Counted from the stretch's first letter, positions 36,778 to 46,335 are shown. The stretch: DNA of 64,000 bases from an uncultured Eubacterium sp. (GCA_934320655.1 CAKRFN010000002.1:124001-188000), one strand, 5' to 3'. Translations and numbers: made by a program. The notes: generated by a model from the letters alone, not told the origin.

Positions 36778-37716
36778 TTATTTATTGATATTCGAATGGT
36801 ATCCGGTCTGCGCTTTCGCATCTGCCTCCTCTGCCCGCTCGGATAACTCCGTCGATGAACGCGTTTTCAGCTCTGCGAGCAGACCGCGCATCTTCGCCTC
36901 CGCCTGCACTTCATCGTAATCCTCAAGCATCTGCGCAGCCTCCTCAATGCACTTGCGCACATAGCTTCCGATATTGTATTTCTGAAGATCATTTAACTTA
37001 TCGATCGCTTCCTTGCGCTTGAAATTTGTCAGATCATCGACTGCATAGAGGATGCGCACGGATATATCGGACTCAGAGATCGGCAGTGCATTTGCCTTTT
37101 TGCCGGAAAACAGGCGCTGCTCCATAAAATCAACGACACGATCCATCATTTCGATCGCGTTCTCCACATGCTCCTGCTTGAGCTTATTCAGCACCGAGCG
37201 GATACGTCCGGATAACTCCTCATCAATCTGATAATTCAATACCTCATCCGTCTTTACGATCGCCTGCTTGATGCGGTTCTCCTTCATATCCTTTGAAATG
37301 CCGGTCACACGCTGGTAAAGCTCTTCCTCCTCCATCGGCAGTACACCCAGACGCTTAAACACGCGCTCAATGCGCTCATGCAGATCCTCCGGGTCAAACG
37401 GCTTCGTAATATAATCCATGATGCCCAGCTTGGCACCGTCAATCACCGTCGCCTTGTCCTTTTTTGCAGTGAGGAAAATAACCGGCACAGTCACTCCGTT
37501 CTCCTGTGCACGGATCTCCTTTAGTGTCTCTATACCGTCCATAATCGGCATCTCTACATCCAACAAAATCAAATCCACCTGTTCCCGGTACAGATACTTA
37601 ATCGCTCTGCGCCCTGAGATCATCGGGACCACTTCATATTTCGACTTCAATTCCTGTTCCAGAGTCGCCAGATTCACGGTGTTGTCATCTATCGCAAGTA
37701 TTCTCATCTTCTCCAT
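36778..37716 (-). CDS. Response regulator with duplicated helical C-terminal repeat
   Basis: A 312-residue protein with an N-terminal receiver domain (ILAIDDN; phosphoacceptor D53 in LILLDVEMPIMDG; conserved Lys in YITKPFD). It has no DNA-binding or enzymatic domain I know. The C-terminal half (about 145-285) is all helical and holds two copies of a roughly 60-residue repeat, for example FKRKEAIDKLNDLQKYNIG. A third copy is at the C-terminus of the upstream hybrid kinase. The gene lies 14 bases after that kinase, so they are partners. Confidence 0.8.
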   Translation of the reverse strand: MEKMRILAIDDNTVNLATLEQELKSKYEVVPMISGRRAIKYLYREQVDLILLDVEMPIMDGIETLKEIRAQENGVTVPVIFLTAKKDKATVIDGAKLGIMDYITKPFDPEDLHERIERVFKRLGVLPMEEEELYQRVTGISKDMKENRIKQAIVKTDEVLNYQIDEELSGRIRSVLNKLKQEHVENAIEMMDRVVDFMEQRLFSGKKANALPISESDISVRILYAVDDLTNFKRKEAIDKLNDLQKYNIGSYVRKCIEEAAQMLEDYDEVQAEAKMRGLLAELKTRSSTELSERAEEADAKAQTGYHSNINK

Positions 37717-37730
37717 GTTCCTGTATCTCC

Positions 37731-40652
37731 CTATACGATCACATCAGACCCTGACGCTTCATTTTCGAGAAATGCGCGCAAGAGATCCTCTGCGGTATCA
37801 TCATCATACATTTTAAGCCTATTTCGTACATCTTTCAAGCATTCATTCACACTTTTTTCAATATTTTCAGACAAAAGCGTCTCAACCTTGGCTGCTGCGT
37901 CTTTTGGGCGGAAATTTTCCACATCATTTAAGATCTCCTGCATCCGTTTCCTCGTCTCAGATGGAGACAATAACACACCTCCATGCTCCGCTCCGGTCGT
38001 TTCCGCCAGATAGCCCTTTGTTTTTAGCACGCGTTCGATCTCACGCAGCAAAACTCCGTACTCCGCAGCCAGCTTTGACACACCCTTCTGAACAAATTCA
38101 TAGTTTCCCTCCTTTACGGCAAACTCATGATCCCGTGCCAGCTCCGACAATTCATATGCCCCGATATTGGCTGAGGCACTTTTCAATCCGTGGACTTCAA
38201 TCTCGTAGTTTTTGTAGTCTGCATCTTCCGCCAGCCGTTCAATCAGCTCCCGCTTGGATATGCCATCCATATAGTACAGCTCCAGCAACTCCAGATAATC
38301 GTCCACGCCGCCGGTGTGCGCCTCGAGTGCGCGCCGCACATCCACGCCTGTCATGTACAGCTCCGCCATTCCTGCCCGTTCGAGCTTCTCATTTGCCTCT
38401 TTCGTCCCCTCTGCCGCCTGCCTGCGCTCCTGTGGAATCCACTTACAAAGCATCCGGTGCAGTTCATCCTTATCGAGCGGCTTCGAGATAAAATCCTGAA
38501 AGCCATTGCTCATAAACATTTCTTTCGCATTGTTATAAGCATTTGCGGACAGCGCGATGATGACCGGTTTTTTTCCGTTCTCGCCACACTCGCGGCGGAT
38601 GTGGTCCGTTGCCTCGATGCCGTCCATCTCCGGCATCATGTGATCCATGAGGATCAGATCGTAGGCGTGATCCTTCACCAGTTCAATCGCCTGCGCGCCG
38701 CTCCTTGCCTCATCAACGAGAAACCGGTACGGCATCAGCGCTCCGGATGCGACCTTTAGATTGATCTTGTTGTCATCCACGACCAGCACGCGGTAATCCG
38801 GCACGATAAACGCGCGGTCGATCGCCTCTGTCACATCGTGCTTGCGCCACGGCTGCTGCTCGATGCTGCGGATATCCGCCACCTTCTGCGGCAGACACAC
38901 CGTAAACGTCGTACCCTTTCCCGGCTCGCTCGCCGCCTCGACCTTGCCGTCCATCAGATCGACAAACCGCTTGGTCAGCGCGATACCGAGTCCCATGCTC
39001 TCGAGATTGCGCTCCTTCGTCTCATCCATAAAGCGGAACTGATCAAAGATACATTCCAGCTCCTCCTCATCGAACCCGACTCCGGTGTCCTCAAACTGAA
39101 AGACAAGCAGCACGCGCTCCTCATCGATCCATTTGTGCGTCAGGGTGATCTTCACATAGCCGCGTTCCGTGTATTTCATGCCAAAATCAAGGAAATTTGT
39201 GATCATCTGGCGGATACGGATCGGATCACCGATCAACTGGCACGGCAGCTTTTTGGATATTTCACGCTTGAGCTGCAACCCGCGCGAAGCCGCAGACACT
39301 TTGGACAGATGCAGAGTCTCCTCGATCAGCTGCTCCGTACCATACTGCTCCTGCGCCAGCTCCATCTGCCCGTTTTCCAGCTTTGACAGGCTTAAAATAT
39401 CATTGATGATCACCAGCAGATTCGTCGATGCATTTTTAATATCACAGGCAAAATCATACACCTTTCTGCCACGGCTCTCCTCGATGATCAGCTCGGACAG
39501 ACCCACGATCGCATTCATCGGTGTACGGATCTCATGCGAAATATTTGTGAGGAAATCACTCTTGATCCGATCCGCTTTTTTTGCCTCACCCAGCGCGCGC
39601 AGCGCCTCCTGCTGGGCACTCTCTGCCTTTTTCCTGCCACTGGTGATCTCGGCAATATAATTGTACTCCTTCGTCTGGTCGCTGATCACCAGCACATAGC
39701 CACACACCTCCGACCATGAATCATAGATTTCGGCACGGTTCACACCGTAATGACGGCTGCCGAGATCAATTTCCTTTTGCTCGTAGTCCTCCAGCAGCTC
39801 CAACGGCAGGCTGTGCAGCCGCCTGATATTGCGCCAGAACAGTTCCGGCTCCAGCTCCGGGAAGACACTTTTTGCCGCCGGATTATAATAGAGGAGATCT
39901 TTTGCCTTGTTGAGTACAATAATACCCTCCTGCATGTTTTCAAACACCGTGTCGATCGCAGCAGTCTCCATATGAAATCCGCGCCGTCCCCAGAACCGCA
40001 GCACAAACACATCCACAATCAGCAGTCCAAGCGGTGCCGCAAAATTATAATAGCCCTGCATCACATGTCCGAAAAACAGTACCTCACAGCAGTAGGAAGC
40101 ATAGACGACTACCGCCACCCATAGGATCTGCCGACGCAGATGGAGCGAATTTTCTTTCCCGATATACGAGATCACCGTGAACAGTGACACCAGAACCGGT
40201 GCCAGCTCACAGCCAAGCAGCAGGAACACAAACAGCTCTCCCTGCTCGAAAACCAGCCCGTAACCATGCGCAAGCGGCGCATAAGTCACATTTTTAAACA
40301 TCAGCTCATGGTAATTACTTGTCCAGACGACCACCAGCATGATCAGATCATAGATCAGGGTATAGACTGCCACCCACTGCGGCACATGATTCTTCGCATA
40401 GAAACAAAAGAACAAACAAATAAAATATCCCATAAAGATGAAGCTGCCGTACTCTATCTCCAAAGCCATAAAAGCAGCCGCCTGCCCACCTGCCATCAGT
40501 TCAAACAGATACGCAACGTTGAGCAGCAGCGCCATGACCATATATGCCACGATCGCCTTTTTCTCTTTTGTGCTCCGCCCCCGATTTGTCCAAAACAGCA
40601 ACAGAATCGTCAACATGATCACGACCCATTGCACTACTATCGCTGCTCCCAA
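37731..40652 (-). CDS. Hybrid sensor histidine kinase (membrane sensor, HisKA, ATPase, receiver, HPt)
   Basis: About 973 residues. The N-terminal seven or so membrane helices (about 5-215) resemble the 7TM sensor region of some Firmicute kinases. A PAS-like segment, HisKA with the phospho-His in FLTNISHEIRTPMNA, an ATPase with GIALTKRFVDLM and GKGTTF, a receiver (RVLVVDDNKINLK, DLILMDHMMPEMDG) and an HPt domain (VHGLKSASANIGA) follow, and a last 70 residues match the repeat in the response regulator. The start is uncertain: TTG at 40652 has GGGGAGG at the right distance, and an earlier ATG at 40682 does not. Confidence 0.88.
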   Translation of the reverse strand: MGAAIVVQWVVIMLTILLLFWTNRGRSTKEKKAIVAYMVMALLLNVAYLFELMAGGQAAAFMALEIEYGSFIFMGYFICLFFCFYAKNHVPQWVAVYTLIYDLIMLVVVWTSNYHELMFKNVTYAPLAHGYGLVFEQGELFVFLLLGCELAPVLVSLFTVISYIGKENSLHLRRQILWVAVVVYASYCCEVLFFGHVMQGYYNFAAPLGLLIVDVFVLRFWGRRGFHMETAAIDTVFENMQEGIIVLNKAKDLLYYNPAAKSVFPELEPELFWRNIRRLHSLPLELLEDYEQKEIDLGSRHYGVNRAEIYDSWSEVCGYVLVISDQTKEYNYIAEITSGRKKAESAQQEALRALGEAKKADRIKSDFLTNISHEIRTPMNAIVGLSELIIEESRGRKVYDFACDIKNASTNLLVIINDILSLSKLENGQMELAQEQYGTEQLIEETLHLSKVSAASRGLQLKREISKKLPCQLIGDPIRIRQMITNFLDFGMKYTERGYVKITLTHKWIDEERVLLVFQFEDTGVGFDEEELECIFDQFRFMDETKERNLESMGLGIALTKRFVDLMDGKVEAASEPGKGTTFTVCLPQKVADIRSIEQQPWRKHDVTEAIDRAFIVPDYRVLVVDDNKINLKVASGALMPYRFLVDEARSGAQAIELVKDHAYDLILMDHMMPEMDGIEATDHIRRECGENGKKPVIIALSANAYNNAKEMFMSNGFQDFISKPLDKDELHRMLCKWIPQERRQAAEGTKEANEKLERAGMAELYMTGVDVRRALEAHTGGVDDYLELLELYYMDGISKRELIERLAEDADYKNYEIEVHGLKSASANIGAYELSELARDHEFAVKEGNYEFVQKGVSKLAAEYGVLLREIERVLKTKGYLAETTGAEHGGVLLSPSETRKRMQEILNDVENFRPKDAAAKVETLLSENIEKSVNECLKDVRNRLKMYDDDTAEDLLRAFLENEASGSDVIV

Positions 40653-40793
40653 TCCCTTTTCCTCCCCATAGTGGCAGCACATCCCCAAAAAACAAGATCG
40701 ATACTGCTCATTACTAATATTTAGTATACCATAATTTTCCTATATATTATATAGAAAAATTCTTTCTTTTCACTGGTATGGCTATTTTTTCAA

Positions 40794-40821
40794 AAACTGG
40801 ACATTTTCATCAATCCAGTTT
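40794..40821 (+). other. Hairpin upstream of the ECF S-component gene
   Basis: AAACTGGA pairs with TCCAGTTT, followed by CGTTTT. It could be a leader terminator or attenuator. A second small hairpin (GCGATT/AATCGC) lies nearer the gene. I could not match this leader to a riboswitch class. Confidence 0.4.
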
Positions 40822-40895
40822 CGTTTTATTATCAGTTCAACCTAATCAGGAACTAAAACATATGCGATTGGTGAATCGCAGGAAAAGAGGGCATT

Positions 40896-41489
40896 ATGAA
40901 TACGAACACAACAAAAAAATGGGTCGTTGCGGCATTGTTCGCGGCACTGACCTGCATCTGCACAATGATCATCAAGATTCCCACCCCCACAGGCGGATAC
41001 ATCCATCCCGGTGACGGTATGGTACTGCTGTGCGGTGTCATCTTAGGCCCCGGCATGGGCGCACTCGCCGCCGGTATCGGCTCGATGCTGTCTGACTTAT
41101 TCAGCGGATATATGGTATGGGTTCCCGCTACCTTTATCATCAAGGCGCTCACCGCACTGGCTGCCGGCGTTTTGTTCCGCAAGAGCAGCAGCCTGCTCTC
41201 CGGCAGCAAAGCAGCCTCTACCGTGCGCGTCGTTCTCGGCGGTATCATCGGCGAGGCACTGATGGTATTCGGATACTTTGTATTTGAGATCGGTCTGAAT
41301 GCCGCATCAAACGGCGGCTTTAGCTCCGCTGCGATCGCAGGCGGCATCGCCTACTCCGCTGCCGGTGTTCCTGCCAACATCATTCAGGGTGTGACAGGTA
41401 TCGTGATCGCCTGCGTACTGCTCCCGATCTTAAGCCAGATCCCCGATGTCCGCACATGGATTCACGACGGCATCAAGGCAGCCGCCTAA
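40896..41489 (+). CDS. ECF transporter substrate-binding (S) component
   Basis: A 197-residue membrane protein with about six helices. The early signature KIPTPTGGYIHPGDGMVLL and the following GMGALAAGIGSMLSDLFSGY are typical of the small S components of energy-coupling-factor importers, which bind a vitamin or similar compound and use a shared ATPase/T module encoded elsewhere. Substrate not identifiable. Monocistronic, with an A/T-rich 200-base leader shared divergently with the hybrid kinase. Confidence 0.83.
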   Translation: MNTNTTKKWVVAALFAALTCICTMIIKIPTPTGGYIHPGDGMVLLCGVILGPGMGALAAGIGSMLSDLFSGYMVWVPATFIIKALTALAAGVLFRKSSSLLSGSKAASTVRVVLGGIIGEALMVFGYFVFEIGLNAASNGGFSSAAIAGGIAYSAAGVPANIIQGVTGIVIACVLLPILSQIPDVRTWIHDGIKAAA

Positions 41490-41635
41490 GCACCGATCTG
41501 ACCTGACTCCAAATTTATTCGTGTATTTTTTGTGTTTTTCGTCCACAAACGATCAAAATAGTGTATACTGTATGTGATTTGGAGCAGAAACAGAAAACAT
41601 CCGCTCCCGGACAATTTAGCAGAAGGAGAACGATT

Positions 41636-41899
41636 ATGAGTCAGGCAAAAGTAGATCAGTATAAGAAGGCAAAGGCACACCGCAAACAGTCCATGCATCG
41701 TGAGAAGCTCGAGCGCGCGCTTGCATGGGTCATTGTGGCAGTCCTCGCAGCAGCGATCTGCATCTGGATCGGATTTTCTATCTATGGAAGAACCAACAGT
41801 TCGGCAAATACGGACACCAGCAATTCTACCGTATCCGTCAACACCGATGCAGTCGATAACTACTTAAATGATCTTGGCAGCGAAGCAACCGAAGAATAG
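41636..41899 (+). CDS. Small single-pass membrane protein, unknown
   Basis: An 87-residue protein: a basic cytoplasmic N-terminus (MSQAKVDQYKKAKAHRKQSM), one membrane helix (about 31-50, WVIVAVLAAAICIWIGFSI) and a short Ser/Thr/Asn-rich outside tail ending acidic. AGAAGGAGAACGATT precedes the ATG. I do not recognise a family. It is followed by a strong terminator, so it is expressed alone. Confidence 0.7.
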   Translation: MSQAKVDQYKKAKAHRKQSMHREKLERALAWVIVAVLAAAICIWIGFSIYGRTNSSANTDTSNSTVSVNTDAVDNYLNDLGSEATEE

Positions 41900-41950
41900 A
41901 AAACCATAAAAGAAATTGTTTTTATTTGCATTATTTAAAGAACAACATAA

Positions 41951-41977
41951 AGAAGCCCGCTGTAACAGCGGGCTTCT
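41951..41977 (+). terminator. Terminator after the small membrane protein gene
   Basis: A perfect 12-bp stem AGAAGCCCGCTG/CAGCGGGCTTCT with a TAA loop. Confidence 0.85.
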
Positions 41978-42099
41978 TCGCGTAAGAAGGAAGTTTTTAT
42001 GAAAAATAAGAGCGAATTTTTCATCAAACATTATAATAACTTCTCATATATTATATGCTGTGTATCATTCATTGTCAAGTAGTATCGGGGCAAATCCAT

Positions 42100-42396
42100 T
42101 CATTTCATAAAATTTTTCATCAGATTGACGGTCTTTGCCTGCTCGATGATCTCAAAGCGGTGTTCATTCAGATATTGTTCAAACTGCTCCAGCTCCTCCG
42201 GCACAAAGCCCTGATGGGATGTGATCTTAGCTGCCGGGATACTGCCCTCCGCAAAATCCTTTCCGCGCTCAAACCGCACATATATCACCTTTTCCCCGTC
42301 TTTGTTGCGCAGAATCCCCGAACAGACGACCTGTATCTGCGGTTGTGGTTTTTTCTTTGCCTCCTGTGCTTCATGTGCATCTGTATTAAAGTTCAT
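42100..42396 (-). CDS. Hypothetical protein of 98 residues
   Basis: The ATG at 42396 follows GGAGAGAGC. A charged, lysine/glutamine-rich N-terminus leads into a compact alpha/beta-looking part (QIQVVCSGILRNKDGEKVIY, VRFERGKDFAEGSIPAAKI) and a C-terminal helix (EELEQFEQYLNEHRFEIIEQ). No family recognised. It has its own promoter, which shares its -35 with the divergent sigma-like gene. Confidence 0.65.
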   Translation of the reverse strand: MNFNTDAHEAQEAKKKPQPQIQVVCSGILRNKDGEKVIYVRFERGKDFAEGSIPAAKITSHQGFVPEELEQFEQYLNEHRFEIIEQAKTVNLMKNFMK

Positions 42397-42485
42397 GCTC
42401 TCTCTCCGTTTACATTCTGTATTGTCATGCGGCTCTCCCGTTTTCAAAAGTGCCTGTCCCAAACAGTAACCTCATACGTGCCTAT

Positions 42486-42537
42486 AGTGTAACATGGTGA
42501 TTCTACTCTTGCAAGCATCTGTAAAAGAAACTATACT
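42486..42537. promoter_or_regulatory. Divergent promoters sharing one self-complementary -35 hexamer
   Basis: TTGCAA at 42509-42514 reads the same on both strands. On the plus strand TATACT (42532-42537) lies 17 bases away. On the minus strand TACACT (42486-42491) also lies exactly 17 bases away. The two promoters drive the sigma-like gene (+) and the 98-residue gene (-) and cannot both be occupied at once. Confidence 0.65.
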
Positions 42538-42603
42538 ATGAATAGTAGTAAAGGAATCCTATGAAAGACAATAAAGATCACAGACCAGCAACGGAGGTGC
42601 GGC

Positions 42604-43599
42604 ATGGCAGAAAATCAAGTATTAAAAAAAGCGCTGCGCGCGATGGCGCTCGGCTCGAAATCTGCGTTTAAAACCTTTTATAACGGTACGGCTGCCTTTA
42701 TCTACAGCAGCGCCCGCCTGCTCTATCCCACCCATGAGGCTGCCTGTCAGTTTATGGTGGATGTCTATCAGTATATTTATCTCCATATCAATGAATACGA
42801 CGACAAACAGAGCATCGAAAAATGGATCTCGCGCATGATCTACGACCGCTATACCCAGTTATCGATCGGAAAATCACCGCTTGCGCCGTCTGTTTCCCAA
42901 CAGATGGAGGCAGGCTCGGTCGTTCTGAGCGACAGCGAGCGCACACGGATCTGGCGGATGTTAGATGTACGCATCCATTTTCCACCGGAGCAAAAAAAGC
43001 GGCAGTCACCGATGCGCCTGATTCTGATTGCGTCTGTGCTCCTGTTGCTTCTGCTGCTCGCTGTGCGCTACACACCTACTGTCTGGCAGCGGCTCTCATC
43101 ATCCACTGTATCTGACGACCAGCCCACAGATAATGGAACCGATGAAGCTGCTCCGGAAAACGAGGCAGACAACGGCTCCGTGGATCCGTCCGACGCGGTC
43201 GGCGACGGAACGACGGACGAGCTGACCGGACAAGGCACCGACAACATCCCCGATACATCGTCTGGCACGGACGCACAGCCGGAGGACACCACACAGGCAC
43301 AAATGGATGAGCTGGAACGGCGCATGAGCCAGATTGGAACCAATTCAAGTTCGGATTCGGGTGCTGCTTCCGGCTCCGGTCAATCGTCCGAAATCACCGT
43401 ACCGGATACGCCGGACACACCGGATACCCCCGATACGCCGGATACGTCCGCGCCCTCACAGCAGACAAACCGTTCCTCGCAGCCAGACCGCTCCGATTCG
43501 CAGTCTGCCGGTTCCATCGACGACTCACTCGAAAATCTGGAGCTGAATCTGCGCTACGGCGATTCGCTTCTCTACGGCAACGATCTCACCTCACAATAG
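42604..43599 (+). CDS. Membrane-anchored protein with sigma-70 region-2-like N-terminus
   Basis: A 331-residue protein. Residues about 10-85 (GSKSAFKTFYNGTAAFIYSS to IEKWISRMIYDRYTQL) follow the pattern of ECF sigma region 2, but the DNA-binding region 4 is missing. Instead there is one membrane helix (about 137-154) and a long external tail rich in Asp, Ser, Thr and Gly with a PDT repeat (about 261-276). GGAGGTGCGGC precedes the ATG. It may be a degenerate sigma factor or a regulator that captures core polymerase or an anti-sigma factor at the membrane. This is inference from pattern only. Confidence 0.65.
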   Translation: MAENQVLKKALRAMALGSKSAFKTFYNGTAAFIYSSARLLYPTHEAACQFMVDVYQYIYLHINEYDDKQSIEKWISRMIYDRYTQLSIGKSPLAPSVSQQMEAGSVVLSDSERTRIWRMLDVRIHFPPEQKKRQSPMRLILIASVLLLLLLLAVRYTPTVWQRLSSSTVSDDQPTDNGTDEAAPENEADNGSVDPSDAVGDGTTDELTGQGTDNIPDTSSGTDAQPEDTTQAQMDELERRMSQIGTNSSSDSGAASGSGQSSEITVPDTPDTPDTPDTPDTSAPSQQTNRSSQPDRSDSQSAGSIDDSLENLELNLRYGDSLLYGNDLTSQ

Positions 43600-43621
43600 G
43601 GCTTACAGCCGTCTTTTGTCA

Positions 43622-43650
43622 TTGACTTTTGCAGGAAAAGAACGTATACT
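43622..43650 (+). promoter_or_regulatory. Promoter of the acyl-CoA synthetase gene
   Basis: TTGACT (43622-43627) and TATACT (43645-43650), spacing 17. Confidence 0.78.
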
Positions 43651-43723
43651 TTAATCGTTAGGCGCATTAAAGCATAAAAGTGCCCTGCAAAATCATTTAC
43701 AAAGAAGAATGGAGATAACCGTT

Positions 43724-45361
43724 ATGCCGATTACACAGTATTTAGAGGATAACGCCTGCGATTACGAAGATGAGATCTGTCTGGTAGAGCTCAACCCCGC
43801 AATGGAAGAGACCCGGCGTGTCACATGGAGAGAATATGATCTGATGGAGCCCAACCGGGCTGCCGCTTATCGCCGCGAGATCACATGGGGCGTGTTTGAC
43901 GAGAAAGCCAACCGCTTTGCCAACCTGCTGATTTCACGCGGTATCAAAAAAAATGACAAGGTAGCAATCCTTCTCATGAACTGTCTGGAATGGCTGCCGA
44001 TCTATTTCGGAATCTTAAAAACCGGAGCGATCGCAGTTCCTTTGAACTTCCGCTATTCCTCTGACGAGATCGAGTACTGTGTCAAGCTGGCAGAAGCAGA
44101 TATTCTGATCTTCGGTCCGGAATTTATCGGCCGTGTCGAGGAGATCGCAGACAAGATCAGCAAAAACCGCCTGCTCTACTATGTCGGCGACAATGACTGC
44201 CCGAGCTTTGCCGAGGACTATATCAGTGAAGCTGCCAACTGTTCCAGCAAAAAACCGGATATTACGATCACGGATGATGATTTTGCCGCGATTTATTTTT
44301 CTTCCGGAACGACCGGATTCCCGAAAGCGATCCTGCACAGACACCGCAGCCTGATGCACGCTGCCGCTGTCGAGCAGAAGCACCATTCGACCCAGAAGGA
44401 CGATGTCTTTTTATGCATTCCGCCGCTCTATCACACCGGCGCGAAAATGCACTGGTTCGGCTCTCTCGTCTCAGCGAGCAAGGCAGTATTATTAAAAGGA
44501 ACAAAACCCGAATACATATTGAATGCCGTATCCGATGAAGGCTGTACAATCGTATGGCTGCTCGTGCCGTGGGCACAGGATATTTTAGAGCAGCTTGACT
44601 CAGGCGCACTCAAGCTGTCCGATTACAAGCTGGATCAATGGCGGCTCATGCACATCGGTGCACAGCCCGTACCGCCCTCTCTGATCCGTCACTGGAAAGA
44701 ATATTTCCCGAATCACGACTACGATACGAACTACGGTCTGAGCGAGTCCATCGGACCCGGTGCTGTACATCTCGGCGTGGAAAACATCCACAAGGTCGGC
44801 GCGATCGGTGTACCCGGCTACGGCTGGCAGTGTAAGATCTGTGACGAGAACGGAAACGAGGTCGCACAGGGCGAAGTCGGCGAGCTGGTAATCAAAGGTC
44901 CCGGCGTGATGGAATGCTACTACAACGATGAGAAAGCAACCAACGAAGTATTAAAGGACGGCTGGCTCTTTACCGGAGACATGGCGCGTCAGGATGAGGA
45001 CGGCTTCTACTTCCTTGTAGACCGCAAGAAGGATGTCATCATCAGCGGAGGCGAGAACCTCTACCCTGTCCAGATCGAGGACTTTATCCGCCAGTATGAC
45101 GCGGTTCACGATGTGGCTGTCATCGGTCTGCCGGACAAACGTCTTGGCGAGATCGCGGCTGCGATCATCGAGTTAAAGGACGGTATGATCTGTACCGAGG
45201 ATGATATCAACGAATTCTGTATGGATATGCCCCGTTACAAGCGCCCGAAAAAAGTCATCTTTGCCGAAATTCCACGAAACCCGACCGGAAAGATCGAAAA
45301 GCCCAAGCTGCGCGAGATCTACTGCGGCGAGCGTCTTGTAGAGGCTGAGAGCAACAGTTAA
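43724..45361 (+). CDS. Acyl-CoA synthetase (AMP-forming, ANL superfamily)
   Basis: A 545-residue adenylate-forming enzyme that activates a carboxylic acid to its CoA thioester via an acyl-AMP. The ATP loop YFSSGTTGFPK, the YGLSES motif, WLFTGDMARQDEDGF and the hinge/C-terminal DRKKDVIISGGENLYP and catalytic lysine in PTGKIEK are all there. Substrate (fatty, bile or aryl acid) cannot be told; a bile-acid role is conceivable but no other bai-type gene is present. The ATG at 43724 has GGAGATAACC before it; an ATG five codons upstream does not. Confidence 0.9.
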   Translation: MPITQYLEDNACDYEDEICLVELNPAMEETRRVTWREYDLMEPNRAAAYRREITWGVFDEKANRFANLLISRGIKKNDKVAILLMNCLEWLPIYFGILKTGAIAVPLNFRYSSDEIEYCVKLAEADILIFGPEFIGRVEEIADKISKNRLLYYVGDNDCPSFAEDYISEAANCSSKKPDITITDDDFAAIYFSSGTTGFPKAILHRHRSLMHAAAVEQKHHSTQKDDVFLCIPPLYHTGAKMHWFGSLVSASKAVLLKGTKPEYILNAVSDEGCTIVWLLVPWAQDILEQLDSGALKLSDYKLDQWRLMHIGAQPVPPSLIRHWKEYFPNHDYDTNYGLSESIGPGAVHLGVENIHKVGAIGVPGYGWQCKICDENGNEVAQGEVGELVIKGPGVMECYYNDEKATNEVLKDGWLFTGDMARQDEDGFYFLVDRKKDVIISGGENLYPVQIEDFIRQYDAVHDVAVIGLPDKRLGEIAAAIIELKDGMICTEDDINEFCMDMPRYKRPKKVIFAEIPRNPTGKIEKPKLREIYCGERLVEAESNS

Positions 45362-45380
45362 TTGGAAATAGTTTTGTACA

Positions 45381-45417
45381 AAAAAAGTGACCTGAATGAT
45401 TTTCAGGTCACTTTTTT
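45381..45417. terminator. Bidirectional terminator
   Basis: A 16-bp stem from AAAAAAGTGACCTGAA and its complement between convergent genes. Confidence 0.95.
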
Positions 45418-45433
45418 ATTGTTTTATCATACA

Positions 45434-46333
45434 TTATGATACGCTTTGTTTGTCCGGCAGCTGTGCCAGAATCACTGCAATAAAGATCAGCACACATCCG
45501 CCCAGCTCCCGCACCGACAGCTTCTGGTGCAAAACTGCCCATCCGGTCAGAACCGAAAACACGGATTCGAGACTCATCAGCAAGGTCGCTACTGTCGGAT
45601 TGTAATTTGTCTGTCCGACGATCTGCAATGTATATGCCACACCACAGGACAACACACCCGCATACAGCACCGATCCGGCTCCTGCAAGGATTCCTTCTAC
45701 GGTCGGTGTCTCAAACAGAAGCATCCCGATCCCGGACAACACACCGCTGACCAGGAACTGGATACAACTCATTTTCACGCCATCCACGAGCGGCGAAAAA
45801 TGATCAATCACCAGAATATGGCAGGAAAACAGCACCGAACAGCAGAGCAGATACACATCGCCCCGTTCCAGTGAAAATCCTCCGGTCATACACAGCAGAT
45901 AAAAGCCGACCAAGGCGATCAACACACCCAGCCATACCTTCAGACCACAGCGCCGTCCGAGAAACAATCCAAGAACCGGTACGATCACAATATAAAGCGC
46001 TGTGATAAATCCCGCTTTTCCGACCGATGTATATTGGATTCCGAACTGCTGCAGATTCGATGCCACGCACAAAACCACTCCACAGCATACGCCACCGAGC
46101 AACAGGGTCTTGCGATCCATCTGTGCCACACGCTCCCGCTCCTGTGGTGATTTCCACCGATCCAGCACAAAAATACACGGAACCAGCACGATACTACCGA
46201 TGATGCTGCGCACACAGCTAAACGTCAGCGGACCCATATAGTCCATGCCCACACTCTGTGCAACAAACGCGCTGCCCCAGATAAACGCAGCCAACAGCAG
46301 CATCGCCGGATTTTTCCAGTTAAAACTCTTCAT
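45434..46333 (-). CDS. EamA/DMT-family transporter
   Basis: A 299-residue protein of ten predicted helices in two EamA repeats (LLLAAFIWGSAFVAQSVG at the start; VATLLMSLESVFSVLTGW in the second half). The family exports amino acids, metabolites or nucleotide-sugar-like compounds; substrate unknown. It begins two bases after the stop of the PocR-type gene with no strong ribosome-binding site, so it is probably co-translated with that sensor. Confidence 0.88.
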   Translation of the reverse strand: MKSFNWKNPAMLLLAAFIWGSAFVAQSVGMDYMGPLTFSCVRSIIGSIVLVPCIFVLDRWKSPQERERVAQMDRKTLLLGGVCCGVVLCVASNLQQFGIQYTSVGKAGFITALYIVIVPVLGLFLGRRCGLKVWLGVLIALVGFYLLCMTGGFSLERGDVYLLCCSVLFSCHILVIDHFSPLVDGVKMSCIQFLVSGVLSGIGMLLFETPTVEGILAGAGSVLYAGVLSCGVAYTLQIVGQTNYNPTVATLLMSLESVFSVLTGWAVLHQKLSVRELGGCVLIFIAVILAQLPDKQSVS

Positions 46334-46335
46334 GA

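Noticed and set aside
40689..40895. Possible vitamin riboswitch before the ECF S component
   Set aside because: Two small hairpins are present, but I could not find the conserved core of the TPP, FMN, folate or preQ1 classes.
43724..45361. Bile-acid CoA ligase (baiB) assignment
   Set aside because: The motifs only support an AMP-forming acyl-CoA synthetase; no other bai genes are in the window.
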